DNA from: Chromatiales bacterium
Lineage (GTDB): Bacteria; Pseudomonadota; Gammaproteobacteria; UBA6429; Thiohalophilaceae
Length of the DNA: 64,000 nucleotides
Direction of reading: 5' to 3'
Assembly: GCA_026984045.1 (NCBI GenBank)
Contig: JALSSV010000067.1
Location: forward strand, 1-64,000
The translations under genes and the position numbers were made by a program. Below the pieces are notes generated by a model. It did not search any database and had not been told where the DNA came from. It worked only from the letters and a program-made list of their open reading frames with translations. Shown piece by piece: positions 36,081-44,643 of this stretch; the stretch's first letter is position 1; each line of letters opens with the position of its first letter.

Positions 36081-36500
36081 ATGAAAACCGCCCTCACCTG
36101 CTGCCTGCTGCTGGGGTTCGCCCTGCCGGCCTTCGCCGGACGGCTGCCCATCGTCCTGCTCGAACATCTCGACCACGAGGTGCTGGCCCTGTCCATCGAG
36201 GAAGCGGAACTGGCCAGCCTGCCCGACTGGCAACCCGGCCAGGGTCCGGTGCCCCTGGGCATCGACCAGGTGGTCGAAAAGGTCCGTGCCTGGGCCCTGC
36301 GCCTGCACCCCGACTACGATGACGTCCGCTTCCTGGAAATCCTCCTCAAGCCCATCGAATCGCCCCGCTACGGCACTCGCTGGCACTATCTGGTCATCAT
36401 CCAGGGCCGCAAGGACGGCCAGAACCTGCCTCGCAAACACTTTCTGGCCGTGCTGTTCGACGGCAAGATCATCCATGGCGTGATCGAGCCCAGGGTCTGA
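36081..36500 (+). CDS. Secreted hypothetical protein
   Basis: This 139-residue protein has a clear signal peptide (MKTALTCCLLLGFALPAFAG) and a mature region with no recognised domain: LEHLDHEVLALSIEEAELASL, then RWHYLVIIQGRKDGQNLPRKHFLAVLFDGKIIHGV. The pattern suggests a small alpha/beta periplasmic protein. GGAGCC precedes the ATG. No functional partner is visible. Confidence 0.7.
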   Translation: MKTALTCCLLLGFALPAFAGRLPIVLLEHLDHEVLALSIEEAELASLPDWQPGQGPVPLGIDQVVEKVRAWALRLHPDYDDVRFLEILLKPIESPRYGTRWHYLVIIQGRKDGQNLPRKHFLAVLFDGKIIHGVIEPRV

Positions 36501-36564
36501 CCTGCTCAAAAGTGTGAACCGCCACGCAAATCCGCGAATCCGTCGCCCTGTCAAGATCGGCGGG

Positions 36565-36578
36565 TTGATCTGGATCAG
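36565..36578 (+). promoter_or_regulatory. FNR/ANR-like box upstream of the cytochrome c peroxidase
   Basis: TTGATCTGGATCAG matches the FNR consensus TTGAT-N4-ATCAA with one mismatch, 101 bases before the peroxidase ATG. E. coli ccp (yhjA) and several other di-haem peroxidases are FNR-activated, so oxygen-limited induction is plausible. Confidence 0.6.
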
Positions 36579-36679
36579 TTTTTCTTCGCACCTCCCGCGA
36601 GCGCTTTTCCCATAATTCTCCACCCCGGCCGTATCACTGCAGCCGGGAAAAACCGAATACCGAATCGTGGAGAAAGATC

Positions 36680-37840
36680 ATGTTGCGGAAAACCTCCTGG
36701 CTTCTTCTCGTCAGTACACTGTCCCTCTCCGCCTGCGGGGGCGGTGGCGGTGATGCCTCGACCGGTGGGGGCACGACCACCGGCACCACGGTGACCATCG
36801 AGGGAGTGGGCCAACGGCTGTTCGAGGATACGAATCTCTCTGCCAACGGCAACCAGGCCTGCGCCACCTGTCACGACAGCACGCACGGCTTCACCGATCC
36901 GACGGTGACCGTGGACAGCCCGGTCTCCGAAGGTTCCATCCCGGGTGAGTTCGGTGATCGCAATGCCCCCACCGCCGCCTATGCGAAGTTCACCCCCGCC
37001 TTTAGACCTGCGTGTTCGGATGCCAATTTCACCGATGTGCCCTGCGGCGGCCAGTTCCTCGACGGACGTCGCGACACCCTGGCCGCCCAGGCCGGCGATC
37101 CCTTCCTGAACCCCGTGGAAATGGCCAATACCGACAAGGCAGACGTGGTGAACAAGGTACGCAACGCCACCTACGCCGACGAGTTCCGGCAGGTCTTCGG
37201 CGACAACATCTTCAATGACACCAACCTCGCCTACCAGAAGATCACCGAGGCCATCGCGGCCTATGAGAGCACGAATGAGTTTGCGCCCTTCGATTCGAAA
37301 TTCGATTGCTATTTGCAGGATCCCACCAGCTATCCGCTCAACACTTTGGAACAACAGGGATTCGACCTCTTCACCGGACAGGCCAATTGCAGCAAGTGCC
37401 ATACCATCCCCACAAACGGCGATCCCGTGCTGTTCACCAACCACATGTATTTCAACATCGGCGTGCCGCAGAACCCGAATCACCCCATGGGCACCGGTTT
37501 TGTCGACCATGGCCTGATGAATCACACGAGTGACAGCGCGCACGACGGCCTGTTCAAGACACCGACACTGCGCAACGTGGCGTTGACGGCGCCGTATATG
37601 CACAATGGTACGTTTGCCACGCTTGAGGATGTGGTCAAATTCTATCTGCTCGATTTGAAGGCCGGCGAACCGGATGTGGATCCTTCTCGCCCTGGCGATC
37701 AACCACCGGAAGTGGACAACAACATCTCACCGGAAGTGGAAGGCCGGGGTTTCCTGGCACAGGATCCTGCGAACATCACGGCCCTCGTCGCCTTCATGCA
37801 GACACTCACGGATGGGAGCGGCAAGGGGATTTGTTTCTGA
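36680..37840 (+). CDS. Di-haem cytochrome c peroxidase (MauG/CcpA family)
   Basis: This 386-residue protein has a lipoprotein-type signal (LSLSACGGGGG, lipobox Cys19) and two CXXCH haem sites: CATCH (residues 61-65) and CSKCH (237-241). The segments FRPACSD...GQFLDGRRDTL and FKTPTLRNVALTAPYMHNG are typical of bacterial cytochrome c peroxidases. It would reduce hydrogen peroxide in the periplasm using cytochrome c electrons. It is monocistronic, with an FNR-like site upstream and REPIN units downstream. Confidence 0.92.
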   Translation: MLRKTSWLLLVSTLSLSACGGGGGDASTGGGTTTGTTVTIEGVGQRLFEDTNLSANGNQACATCHDSTHGFTDPTVTVDSPVSEGSIPGEFGDRNAPTAAYAKFTPAFRPACSDANFTDVPCGGQFLDGRRDTLAAQAGDPFLNPVEMANTDKADVVNKVRNATYADEFRQVFGDNIFNDTNLAYQKITEAIAAYESTNEFAPFDSKFDCYLQDPTSYPLNTLEQQGFDLFTGQANCSKCHTIPTNGDPVLFTNHMYFNIGVPQNPNHPMGTGFVDHGLMNHTSDSAHDGLFKTPTLRNVALTAPYMHNGTFATLEDVVKFYLLDLKAGEPDVDPSRPGDQPPEVDNNISPEVEGRGFLAQDPANITALVAFMQTLTDGSGKGICF

Positions 37841-37849
37841 CAACGGTGA

Positions 37850-37912
37850 ATCGCGGCTTGCGCCGCTCCTACAGGCTTCGAGTCCACCTGTAGGAGCGGC
37901 GCAAGCCGCGAT
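37850..37912. repeat. REPIN-like GTAGGAGCGGCGC inverted pair
   Basis: Arms at 37850-37872 and 37890-37912 (ATCGCGGCTTGCGCC... and its complement) form a 23-bp perfect inverted repeat with a 17-base loop. It follows the peroxidase gene and may stabilise its transcript. Confidence 0.85.
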
Positions 37913-37996
37913 AAATGAGGCCGAGGAACAAGCCCAGGCGGCGAGGTTGATCGAAGGCCGAGGAGCGTTTGCGCCTTGATCCTCGTGTCCAGGTTG

Positions 37997-38062
37997 TCGC
38001 GGCGAGGGCGCCGCTCCTACCGACCCCGTCCCTGTCTGCAGGAGCGGCGCCTCGCCGCGACC
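37997..38062. repeat. REPIN-like GTAGGAGCGGCGC inverted pair, second copy
   Basis: Arms at 37997-38020 and 38038-38062 are inverted with small mismatches. It lies between the peroxidase and the minus-strand hypothetical gene, 85 bases from the previous pair. Confidence 0.8.
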
Positions 38063-38069
38063 GCCAGCC

Positions 38070-38462
38070 CTATTCGTGGATCCCGAACTCCCCGCTCCAC
38101 CGGCCCTGGCGGTAATCGAGCCGCAGCCAGCGGGGTACGAAGGCTTCCGGGCGGGTGATGGGGAAGTCGGTCAGGGGGGGTTCCTCTCCCTCGTAGTCGG
38201 TGCCGCAGGTGCGGGTCATCACCGGGCGGAAGTGTACCCAGAGCTTGTCGCCCCAGGGCACGCCTTCGCCATGCAGGGGGGCGTCGTGGAAGCGCACCCT
38301 GAACCGGATCAGACAGCTGAAATACAGCTCCATCTCCACATAGAGCGGGGTCTCGCGGGCATCCAGGGCATCACAGGCGGCGCGGGTCAGGTGCAGGCGC
38401 ACGGGGCGTCCGGCGATTTCCACCACGGGCTGTTCCTGGTCGGCGGGAATGGTGGCAAGCAT
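38070..38462 (-). CDS. Conserved hypothetical protein
   Basis: This 130-residue soluble protein is not recognised. It contains VEIAGRPVRLHLTRAACDAL, YVEMELYFSCLIRFRVRFHDA and KLWVHFRPVMTRTCGTDYEG; the pattern suggests a mostly beta structure. The ATG at 38462 follows GAGGAGAG and is preferred over an ATG seven codons upstream. It is transcribed away from the peroxiredoxin gene. Function unknown. Confidence 0.65.
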   Translation of the reverse strand: MLATIPADQEQPVVEIAGRPVRLHLTRAACDALDARETPLYVEMELYFSCLIRFRVRFHDAPLHGEGVPWGDKLWVHFRPVMTRTCGTDYEGEEPPLTDFPITRPEAFVPRWLRLDYRQGRWSGEFGIHE

Positions 38463-38584
38463 GGCCTCTCTCCTCATGGTCACGGACCGCGTTGCGGTCG
38501 TGGGGCCAGCCTGCTTCTTGCGGCAGGTCTGGCATGAATTGTCTCAAGTGTAGCCTCCTGCAGGCGTGACGGGCAAAGCCATCA

Positions 38585-38621
38585 ATAGCTTGTGACAATT
38601 ATAAATATTGTAATGATTTAT
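38585..38621 (+). promoter_or_regulatory. OxyR-like operator of the peroxiredoxin gene
   Basis: Four tetranucleotides ATAG, CAAT, ATTG and TTAT are separated by exactly 7 bases each, the spacing of an OxyR ATAG-N7-CTAT-N7-ATAG-N7-CTAT site. The centre is palindromic (ACAAT...ATTGT). It abuts a candidate promoter with TTGGAT (38621-38626) and CATACT (38645-38650), 18 bases apart, placing the site where OxyR activates. Confidence 0.55.
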
Positions 38622-38689
38622 TGGATAAATCGTCGCCGCTCCCCCATACTTGCTCCATCGCCACATCAACCACCGAGAGGTAAACCATC

Positions 38690-39433
38690 ATGCTGGAAAA
38701 TCGCGAAGGACAGAACGTTCCCAATGTCACCTTCCACACCCGCCAGAACGGCGAATGGGTGGACGTGACCACCGACGACATCTTCAAGGGCAAGACCGTG
38801 GTGCTGTTCGCCCTGCCGGGGGCCTTCACCCCCACCTGCTCATCGAGCCACCTGCCCCGCTACAACGAGCTGGCGCCGGTGTTCCGGGAGAACGGGGTGG
38901 ACGACATCGTCTGCCTGTCGGTCAACGACACCTTCGTCATGAACGCCTGGGCGAAGGATCAGGAAGCCGAGCACATCACCATGCTCCCCGACGGCAACGG
39001 CGAGTTCACCGAAGGCATGGGGATGCTGGTGGACAAGTCCGACCTCGGCTTCGGCAAGCGTTCCTGGCGCTATTCGATGCTGGTGAAGGACGGCGTGATC
39101 GAGAAGATGTTCATCGAGCCCCATGTACCCGGCGATCCCTTCGAGGTCTCGGATGCCGACACCATGCTCAATTACATCAATCCGAACGCGAAGGTGCCGG
39201 AACCGGTGACCCTCTTCACCATTCCCGGCTGCCCCTACTGCGCCAGGGCCAAGACACTGCTGGCCGAGCACGGCCTGCGCTACGAGGAGGTGACGCTCGA
39301 CAAGCGGGTCAACTCCCGGGTGCTGCGGGCCGTGACCGGGGCCGACACCGTGCCCCAGGTGTTCATCGGCGGCAAGCACATCGGCGGTGCCGATGATCTG
39401 GAAGCCTGGTTCAAGCAGCAGGACGCCGCCTGA
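38690..39433 (+). CDS. Peroxiredoxin-glutaredoxin hybrid
   Basis: This 247-residue fusion has an N-terminal Prx5-type peroxiredoxin domain ([20 protein letters not shown], peroxidatic Cys50) and a C-terminal glutaredoxin domain ([14 protein letters not shown], Cys181 and Cys184; [13 protein letters not shown]). Family members reduce hydrogen and alkyl peroxides with glutathione as electron donor. An OxyR-like site lies upstream. It has its own terminator and is convergent with the Nap-like cluster. Confidence 0.95.
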   Translation: MLENREGQNVPNVTFHTRQNGEWVDVTTDDIFKGKTVVLFALPGAFTPTCSSSHLPRYNELAPVFRENGVDDIVCLSVNDTFVMNAWAKDQEAEHITMLPDGNGEFTEGMGMLVDKSDLGFGKRSWRYSMLVKDGVIEKMFIEPHVPGDPFEVSDADTMLNYINPNAKVPEPVTLFTIPGCPYCARAKTLLAEHGLRYEEVTLDKRVNSRVLRAVTGADTVPQVFIGGKHIGGADDLEAWFKQQDAA

Positions 39434-39457
39434 GTCCGCGCAAGGGAAAGAGGTGAT

Positions 39458-39490
39458 GAAGACGGGGCCCCAGCGGCCCCGTCTTCCTTT
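39458..39490. terminator. Bidirectional terminator between prx-grx and napF
   Basis: A 12-bp stem (GAAGACGGGGCC, 39458-39469, with 39475-39486) is followed by a T-rich run on the plus strand. It separates two convergent genes and probably serves the plus-strand gene best. Confidence 0.85.
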
Positions 39491-39502
39491 TGGCAAGTGG
39501 GT

Positions 39503-40126
39503 TCATTCCCCTTCCCCCTCGGCGCCGGCCGCCTGCAGAGACTGGATGCGCACGGCCCGGGGTTCGAGAATGCAGGCCTCCCGGCACAGGCTGCAGCCGG
39601 TGCAATGCCCAGGATCGATCCGCGGGCGCTCCTGATCCCAGACCATGGCTCCCGGCACCGGACAGGCGTCACGACAGGCGCCGCATTCCGGGCCGCTCCA
39701 GGGCAGGCAGGCCCGGGTATCGATTTGTGCTATCGCCAGCCGTGGCAATACCGGCTCCGCACCCTCCCCCGCATCCTCACCGACATCGCCGGCCAACGGC
39801 CGGGCCAGCGCTCCCGTTTCGCAGGCGGCCACACAGGGCCAGTCGGCACACAGGTGACAGCCCCGGGTGAGCAGATCCAGGGCCGGTGTACCGGCGACCT
39901 GCACGCCCAAACGTGCCGCCAGGGGAAAGACGACCTGATGGGGGCAGGCGCTGATGCATTCGCCACAGCGGGTGCAGGCCAGCAGAAATTCCAGCTCGGG
40001 GAGGGCAAAGGGTGGCCGGATCCAGCGGCCGGCCTGGCGCGCCACCCGGGCATCGGCCCGCTTCACCACCTGCTCACCGCCCTTGCGCAGGACCTGCCGG
40101 AAGAAGCCGCGCCGGTCCATCTTCAC
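39503..40126 (-). CDS. napF: NapF-like ferredoxin-type protein
   Basis: This 207-residue iron-sulfur protein has CTRCGECISACPH, CGACRDACPVPG and CTGCSLCREAC cluster motifs plus CHLCADWPC, matching NapF with up to four 4Fe-4S clusters. NapF is a cytoplasmic protein that helps assemble or supply electrons for NapA. The GTG at 40126 overlaps the upstream stop by 4 bases; the ATG at 40120 is an alternative start. It is the last gene of the cluster. Confidence 0.87.
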   Translation of the reverse strand: MKMDRRGFFRQVLRKGGEQVVKRADARVARQAGRWIRPPFALPELEFLLACTRCGECISACPHQVVFPLAARLGVQVAGTPALDLLTRGCHLCADWPCVAACETGALARPLAGDVGEDAGEGAEPVLPRLAIAQIDTRACLPWSGPECGACRDACPVPGAMVWDQERPRIDPGHCTGCSLCREACILEPRAVRIQSLQAAGAEGEGE

Positions 40127-41700
40127 ATCCGCATGATCATGGGCTGCATCAGCAGCCAGAGGTTGAACAGGGTGACAGCGGTGATGAACGCCAGCACCGG
40201 CAATCGGGCCAGACGGCCGGGATCCGCCGCTCCCGCCAGTTGGATCAGGCGGCTTTGCAAAATCCGGGTGGCCAGCCAGAAACCGAATATCAGCAGGCCG
40301 GCCTGCAAGGCGAACAGCACCTCCTGATGCACCAGCGGCCGCAGGTGCCGCAACTGCATCTCTGCCTCACTGAGCGGCAGAGTCCCGATCCCCAGCGGGT
40401 TGAGAAAGACACTGCCGGCCCCCCAGGCTTCACGCACCAAATGGTTGATGTTGTGCGCCAGGTGATAGCTGAAGGCCAGGGGCAGGCCGGCGAAGGCCAG
40501 GCTGGCGAAGGCCCGGTCAAAACGAACCGCTCGGGGCAGCAGGCGCCGGGTCAGATAGACGGCACCGGCGAACAGCGCCCCCGGCACCAGCAGGCTCACC
40601 CCCATGCCGATGCTGAAACTCCACAGCAGTTGCCCCGAATCACCGATCAGCCGGCCCAGTTCCCGCATCCAGCGTTCCCAGCCGGGCAACATGCTCAGGC
40701 CATGCAGACTGGTCAGCGCAACCAGCCCGATGATGAACCAGCCCGCGTCCCAACGGGGACGCGCGGTTTCCATGGCCTCTTGACCCACGGGCCGGGTTTG
40801 CCAGGCGACGTTGTGGGTGGGACAGGACAGGGCGCAGGCACCACAGGAGGTGCAGAAGGTGTTTTCCTGCAGTCGGCCCATGACCAGATGCGTCGGACAG
40901 GGTTCGACGCTGGCGGTGCCGTGATAGCACTCCAGGCTTCGACAATTCGCGCAGATGGTCGAATCGATGGGCCGCAGGGCCACGGGCGACAGTTCCGAAT
41001 AGACGCCGATGGTCCGCCCCACCGGGCAGAAATGGCGGCAAAAGGCCTTGCGTTCGAAGACCGCCAGCGAAAGGGTCGCCAGCACCACGATCACCAGCGC
41101 CAGGAGCGCCGTCAGATACGGGCTGGTGGTGATCCCCAGCCCCAGTTCCAGCCAGGTCAGCCCCACGAACATCCCCCAGGCCGGCCATACGTTGCGCAGC
41201 ATCCGCGGCACCCGCAACTGCAGTGAAGCCGTCTCGCTGCCCCGCCCCCAGAGACGCCGGCGCACCAGCCAGGTGGCGATGGCGTCCCACGGACAGATGG
41301 CGCACCAGGCGGAACCGACGAAATAGATCGAGATAATCAAACCGGTCCACCACAAGGACCAGGTAAGCACCGTGGCGAGGTTGCGTGCCGGCAAGGGCGT
41401 TCCGAACAGGCCGGCATGGATGACCAGCAGGAACAACGCCGCGCTCAGGATGCGCAGCCCCAACAACAGCCAGGGGACGCTGACCAGGCGCCGCAACCAG
41501 GATCCGACGATCGGCCAGGCCGCCAGACTCAGGCCGTTCCCCGTGCGAAGAGGGGGGCCGGTTCGCCAGAGAGTCCAGCCAATGCCGACGACGACAGCCG
41601 CCAACACCAGTTCCACCCAGAAGGCCGGCAGCCCCGGATGGGCCATGATGCCCGGTGCCTGGCAGGTCAGTTGCGAGAGGACCCCCGCCGCTCTCGCCAT
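40123..41700 (-). CDS. Membrane polyferredoxin, NapH/CcoG-like
   Basis: This 525-residue protein has about 10 membrane helices and the CXXXCP motifs found in NapH/NosR/CcoG-type proteins (AWCAICPWDA and AFCRHFCPVGR). Two 4Fe-4S ferredoxin motifs also occur (CANCRSLECYHG...CP and CTSCGACALSCP). It is longer than canonical NapH and has an extra C-terminal membrane domain. It could pass electrons between the quinone pool and periplasmic or cytoplasmic carriers. It lies 3 bases after the preceding gene and overlaps napF. Confidence 0.8.
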   Translation of the reverse strand: MARAAGVLSQLTCQAPGIMAHPGLPAFWVELVLAAVVVGIGWTLWRTGPPLRTGNGLSLAAWPIVGSWLRRLVSVPWLLLGLRILSAALFLLVIHAGLFGTPLPARNLATVLTWSLWWTGLIISIYFVGSAWCAICPWDAIATWLVRRRLWGRGSETASLQLRVPRMLRNVWPAWGMFVGLTWLELGLGITTSPYLTALLALVIVVLATLSLAVFERKAFCRHFCPVGRTIGVYSELSPVALRPIDSTICANCRSLECYHGTASVEPCPTHLVMGRLQENTFCTSCGACALSCPTHNVAWQTRPVGQEAMETARPRWDAGWFIIGLVALTSLHGLSMLPGWERWMRELGRLIGDSGQLLWSFSIGMGVSLLVPGALFAGAVYLTRRLLPRAVRFDRAFASLAFAGLPLAFSYHLAHNINHLVREAWGAGSVFLNPLGIGTLPLSEAEMQLRHLRPLVHQEVLFALQAGLLIFGFWLATRILQSRLIQLAGAADPGRLARLPVLAFITAVTLFNLWLLMQPMIMRM

Positions 41701-41703
41701 GGT

Positions 41704-42285
41704 TCAGGCCCCCTTGCCGGCATGGTAGTCACGGGTCTTGAGCCGCGCCAGACGCTTGCGCTGCAGCAGATTGATGCCCACCAGGATGATCACCAGGGCG
41801 CCGATGGTGATGCCGATGGGCCCCACGGAAGAGACCTGGCCGATCTGCAGTGGGAAGTCGATGGAATAGGGTTCCCCGTTGGCAGTGAACTCGGCCGTAA
41901 TGATGTATTTGCCCGGTTCCCTGAACACGAAGCCCTGGCGATAGACATTGTCCACCGGTTCCTGCTGGCCAATGACTTCTTCCTCGGTGGCGAACCAGCT
42001 GTCGTCCCGGACCTTGAAGGTGACCGGGCGGGTCAGGGGTTCGTCGTTGTCCAGGCGGGTGGCGTAGAGATTGATCCGCCCGGGTTCGTTGGGCCGGGGG
42101 AAGGCCGGGAACACCATGTAGGTGACGAAATAATCCCCGATCTGGGTTTCCACCTGCATGCTCGGCGGGGTGTTGGAATCCTCGTTGAGGCTGTAGGCCG
42201 GTCTGCCGAGCACATGGTGTGCCGAGGCGGCAAGCGGCAGCAGCATGCCTGCCATGACGAACACCAGGCTACGCAGGATGCTCAT
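41704..42285 (-). CDS. Membrane-anchored periplasmic protein in the Nap-like cluster
   Basis: This 193-residue protein has an N-terminal signal (SILRSLVFVMAGMLLPLAASA), a periplasmic beta-rich domain and a C-terminal membrane helix (GPIGITIGALVIILVGINLL) with a short basic tail. The extracytoplasmic part has Ig-like/YtkA-like features (PGKYIITAEFTANGEPYSIDFPL). No catalytic motif is seen. Its place among Nap-type genes suggests an accessory or assembly role. The ATG at 42285 gives the best signal peptide. Confidence 0.7.
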   Translation of the reverse strand: MSILRSLVFVMAGMLLPLAASAHHVLGRPAYSLNEDSNTPPSMQVETQIGDYFVTYMVFPAFPRPNEPGRINLYATRLDNDEPLTRPVTFKVRDDSWFATEEEVIGQQEPVDNVYRQGFVFREPGKYIITAEFTANGEPYSIDFPLQIGQVSSVGPIGITIGALVIILVGINLLQRKRLARLKTRDYHAGKGA

Positions 42286-42309
42286 GCTCCGACACACTCC
42301 CATTGACAT

Positions 42310-42924
42310 TCAGATCCGGTGGCGCGTGACCGTGCCTTCCGACCGATCCACGATGCGGATGGGCAGGCTGGGATGGGGGCAGACCTCGACACACAGACCA
42401 CAACCGACACAGCCCTGTTGCACCACGGGCCGATACTGGTTCCACATCTTGAAGCGGATGGCCCGTTCGCCCAGCGGGCAGATGCCCACGCAGGCGCCGC
42501 AGATGCCGCGATCCACCCAGGGATAACAGGCCAGCCGATCGATCTGGGCGATACCCATATCGACCCGTTCCCGCGGCGTTTCGGTGAGTGCCTCGGTAGG
42601 GCAGACCTGCATACATTTTCCACACAGGATACACCCCTTGTACTCGGGATTGATGTAGGGCGTATTGACCACCTCGCCCCCTTCCCGTTCATGGAACAGG
42701 ATGCAATTCGGCGGGCAGACTTCACTGCACAGACCACAGCCGATGCAGGCGGCGCTAAAGTCCGCGGCATCCTTGAGCGCGCCGGGCAAGGGGCGATGGC
42801 GTCTTTCCTCTGGAGCACGGGCCGGCTCGGGCGACAACAACTGCGCCAGGCCATAAGGCACACTGGCGCCAAGCAACAGGCTCACGCCGGTGGCTGCCTG
42901 CCTGAGAAACCGGCGCCGGCTCAT
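42310..42924 (-). CDS. napG: NapG-like iron-sulfur protein, copy 1
   Basis: This 204-residue protein has a Tat-type N-terminus (SRRRFLRQAATGVSLLLGA) and four 4Fe-4S motifs: CIGCGLCSEVCPP, CILCGKCMQVCP, CGACVGICPLG and CVGCGLCVEVCPH. NapG works with NapH to take electrons from quinol for NapA. The ATG at 42924 overlaps the napH stop (ATGA), supporting a NapGH complex. The longer upstream frame lies in napH. Confidence 0.9.
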   Translation of the reverse strand: MSRRRFLRQAATGVSLLLGASVPYGLAQLLSPEPARAPEERRHRPLPGALKDAADFSAACIGCGLCSEVCPPNCILFHEREGGEVVNTPYINPEYKGCILCGKCMQVCPTEALTETPRERVDMGIAQIDRLACYPWVDRGICGACVGICPLGERAIRFKMWNQYRPVVQQGCVGCGLCVEVCPHPSLPIRIVDRSEGTVTRHRI

Positions 42925-43922
42925 GACCGGCCCTCGCCGGCATGCTGTTTGCGGTACTGGCGGCCGAGATGTCCCGGCCCCTGATCGGGCTGATCGGTGA
43001 AACGCACCCGGAAGGTCATGGCGTCGGTGGGACAGACGGCGATGCAGGCGCTGCAGTTGTTGCACTCCTGGCCGAAACCGTCTCGCAAAGGATCGAGACC
43101 GAATTCACACACCGCATTGCATTTGGCGCAGTCGTTGCAATTCTCCACGATCCGCTGGATGCGGAACAGGCGGTAACGGCCAAGCAGGGAATAGAGTGCG
43201 CCGCCCGGACACAGGTATCGGCAGAAACCCCGGCGCGCCACCAGCAAATCGAACAGCAGGGTGCCAACGAAGAACACCGCACCGGCACCGAAGCCGCCCA
43301 GAGCCACGGCGTAATAGATTTCCCGGCCGATGATGGCAGGCGGATAGATGGCGGCCACCAGCACCGCGCCAGTTGCCGCCGACAGCACCAGCCCCAGGGC
43401 CAGCACCACGTATTTGAGCCGCCGATCGAGATGGCGATGGCCGGTGCGCACACCCAGTTTCTGCAACCACACGGCCAGGTTGCTGTTCAGTTCATACAGG
43501 AACGTGGCCGGACAGATCCAGCCACAATAGAACCGACCGAGCAGCAGGGTGGCCAGTATCGGGATCAACGCGGTCAACAGAAAGGGGCCGAAGACCTTCA
43601 GTGATGCGGCCATCTGGCCGGCGGCCGCCAGGGGATCGCTGAGCTTGAAGCCCCAGAAGGTTCCCGACCAGGTATTGCCCTTGATGGCATCCAGATCCTC
43701 GGCCGGATCGTCGGTCAGGGGTTCGGTCAGCGTTTGCATGAGATCGTAGAAACGCTGTTCGGACGGCGCCAGGAGATCGTAGGCATGGGCTGAAACGTAG
43801 TTCTGGTAGACGTGCACGTAGGGCAGGATCACCAGCATGGCGAACACCGTGCTCAGCACCAGCCATCGCAGCTTGTTGAGATGGCGCCAGAGAAAAAACG
43901 GTTTGCGATTCGATGACGACAT
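42921..43922 (-). CDS. napH: NapH-like quinol-oxidising membrane protein
   Basis: This 333-residue protein has four or five membrane helices, the twin motifs FYCGWICPATF and GFCRYLCPGGA (CXXXCP type) and two C-terminal 4Fe-4S motifs (CNDCAKCNAVCEFG, CNNCSACIAVCP). It matches NapH, which forms a quinol dehydrogenase with NapG. It is flanked by a NapG-like gene on each side, with no gap to the upstream one. Confidence 0.92.
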   Translation of the reverse strand: MSSSNRKPFFLWRHLNKLRWLVLSTVFAMLVILPYVHVYQNYVSAHAYDLLAPSEQRFYDLMQTLTEPLTDDPAEDLDAIKGNTWSGTFWGFKLSDPLAAAGQMAASLKVFGPFLLTALIPILATLLLGRFYCGWICPATFLYELNSNLAVWLQKLGVRTGHRHLDRRLKYVVLALGLVLSAATGAVLVAAIYPPAIIGREIYYAVALGGFGAGAVFFVGTLLFDLLVARRGFCRYLCPGGALYSLLGRYRLFRIQRIVENCNDCAKCNAVCEFGLDPLRDGFGQECNNCSACIAVCPTDAMTFRVRFTDQPDQGPGHLGRQYRKQHAGEGRS

Positions 43923-44486
43923 TCAGGAATAGTCCGGGATGATGCGAATGGCTTGTGGCATCTGGATACAGGCCCGTTCGCAAAGGCCGCAACCCACGCA
44001 CTTGTCGGTGACGTGCGGCTGCTCCAGCATGCCCACATAGAGGGCCACGTCCGGCAACGGACAGGCCCGGTAACAGACCCCGCAGGTCTGCCCCTGGTAG
44101 GAAAGACACAACCGGGTATCCACGTGGGCCCGCCCCATCCTGACCCCGGCCATGATGGCCTCGGCCGTGCGTTCGATGGGCGCGATGGCGCCGGTGGGAC
44201 ACACCTGGCCGCATTTCATGCACAGGATGCAGCCCTTGTCCCGCGGGATGATGTAGGGGGTATCCAGCGAGGCCAGGCCGTTTTCGCCATGAAAATAACT
44301 GATGCAGCGATTGGGGCAGATTTCCCCGCATTGCCCGCAACGAATGCAGCGGGCGAGGAACTCCGGTTCGCGCCGCGAACCCGGCGGCCGCAGATACCGC
44401 AGGCGGGGTGTCGCGGCCGCCCCGGCAGGGGCGGCCGCCAGCGTGCTGGCCGCCGCGATCAGTTGCATGAAGGTTCTGCGTTGCAT
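43923..44486 (-). CDS. NapG-like iron-sulfur protein, copy 2
   Basis: This 187-residue secreted or Tat-exported protein (MQRRTFMQLIAAASTLAAAPAGA) has the four-cluster arrangement CIRCGQCGEICPN, CILCMKCGQVCP, CGVCYRACPLP and CVGCGLCERACI. It is clearly related to NapG copy 1 but divergent. It lies between napA and napH. A second NapG in the same operon is unusual and may give the pathway an alternative electron entry. The ATG at 44486 is chosen; the longer frame extends toward napA. Confidence 0.88.
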   Translation of the reverse strand: MQRRTFMQLIAAASTLAAAPAGAAATPRLRYLRPPGSRREPEFLARCIRCGQCGEICPNRCISYFHGENGLASLDTPYIIPRDKGCILCMKCGQVCPTGAIAPIERTAEAIMAGVRMGRAHVDTRLCLSYQGQTCGVCYRACPLPDVALYVGMLEQPHVTDKCVGCGLCERACIQMPQAIRIIPDYS

Positions 44487-44643
44487 GGTTTCCGTGTTCT
44501 GGGGAAACCGGCCTTCACCGGCTTCGCGTGCAGATGACCTGCCAATCCTACCCCGAAAGCCGGCACGCGAACCACCGCGGTACGCGGACCGGCGACGCTC
44601 ACCGGGGCGAAGTCCCTGGCCACCGGCGGCTTCGCCGAGCGGC

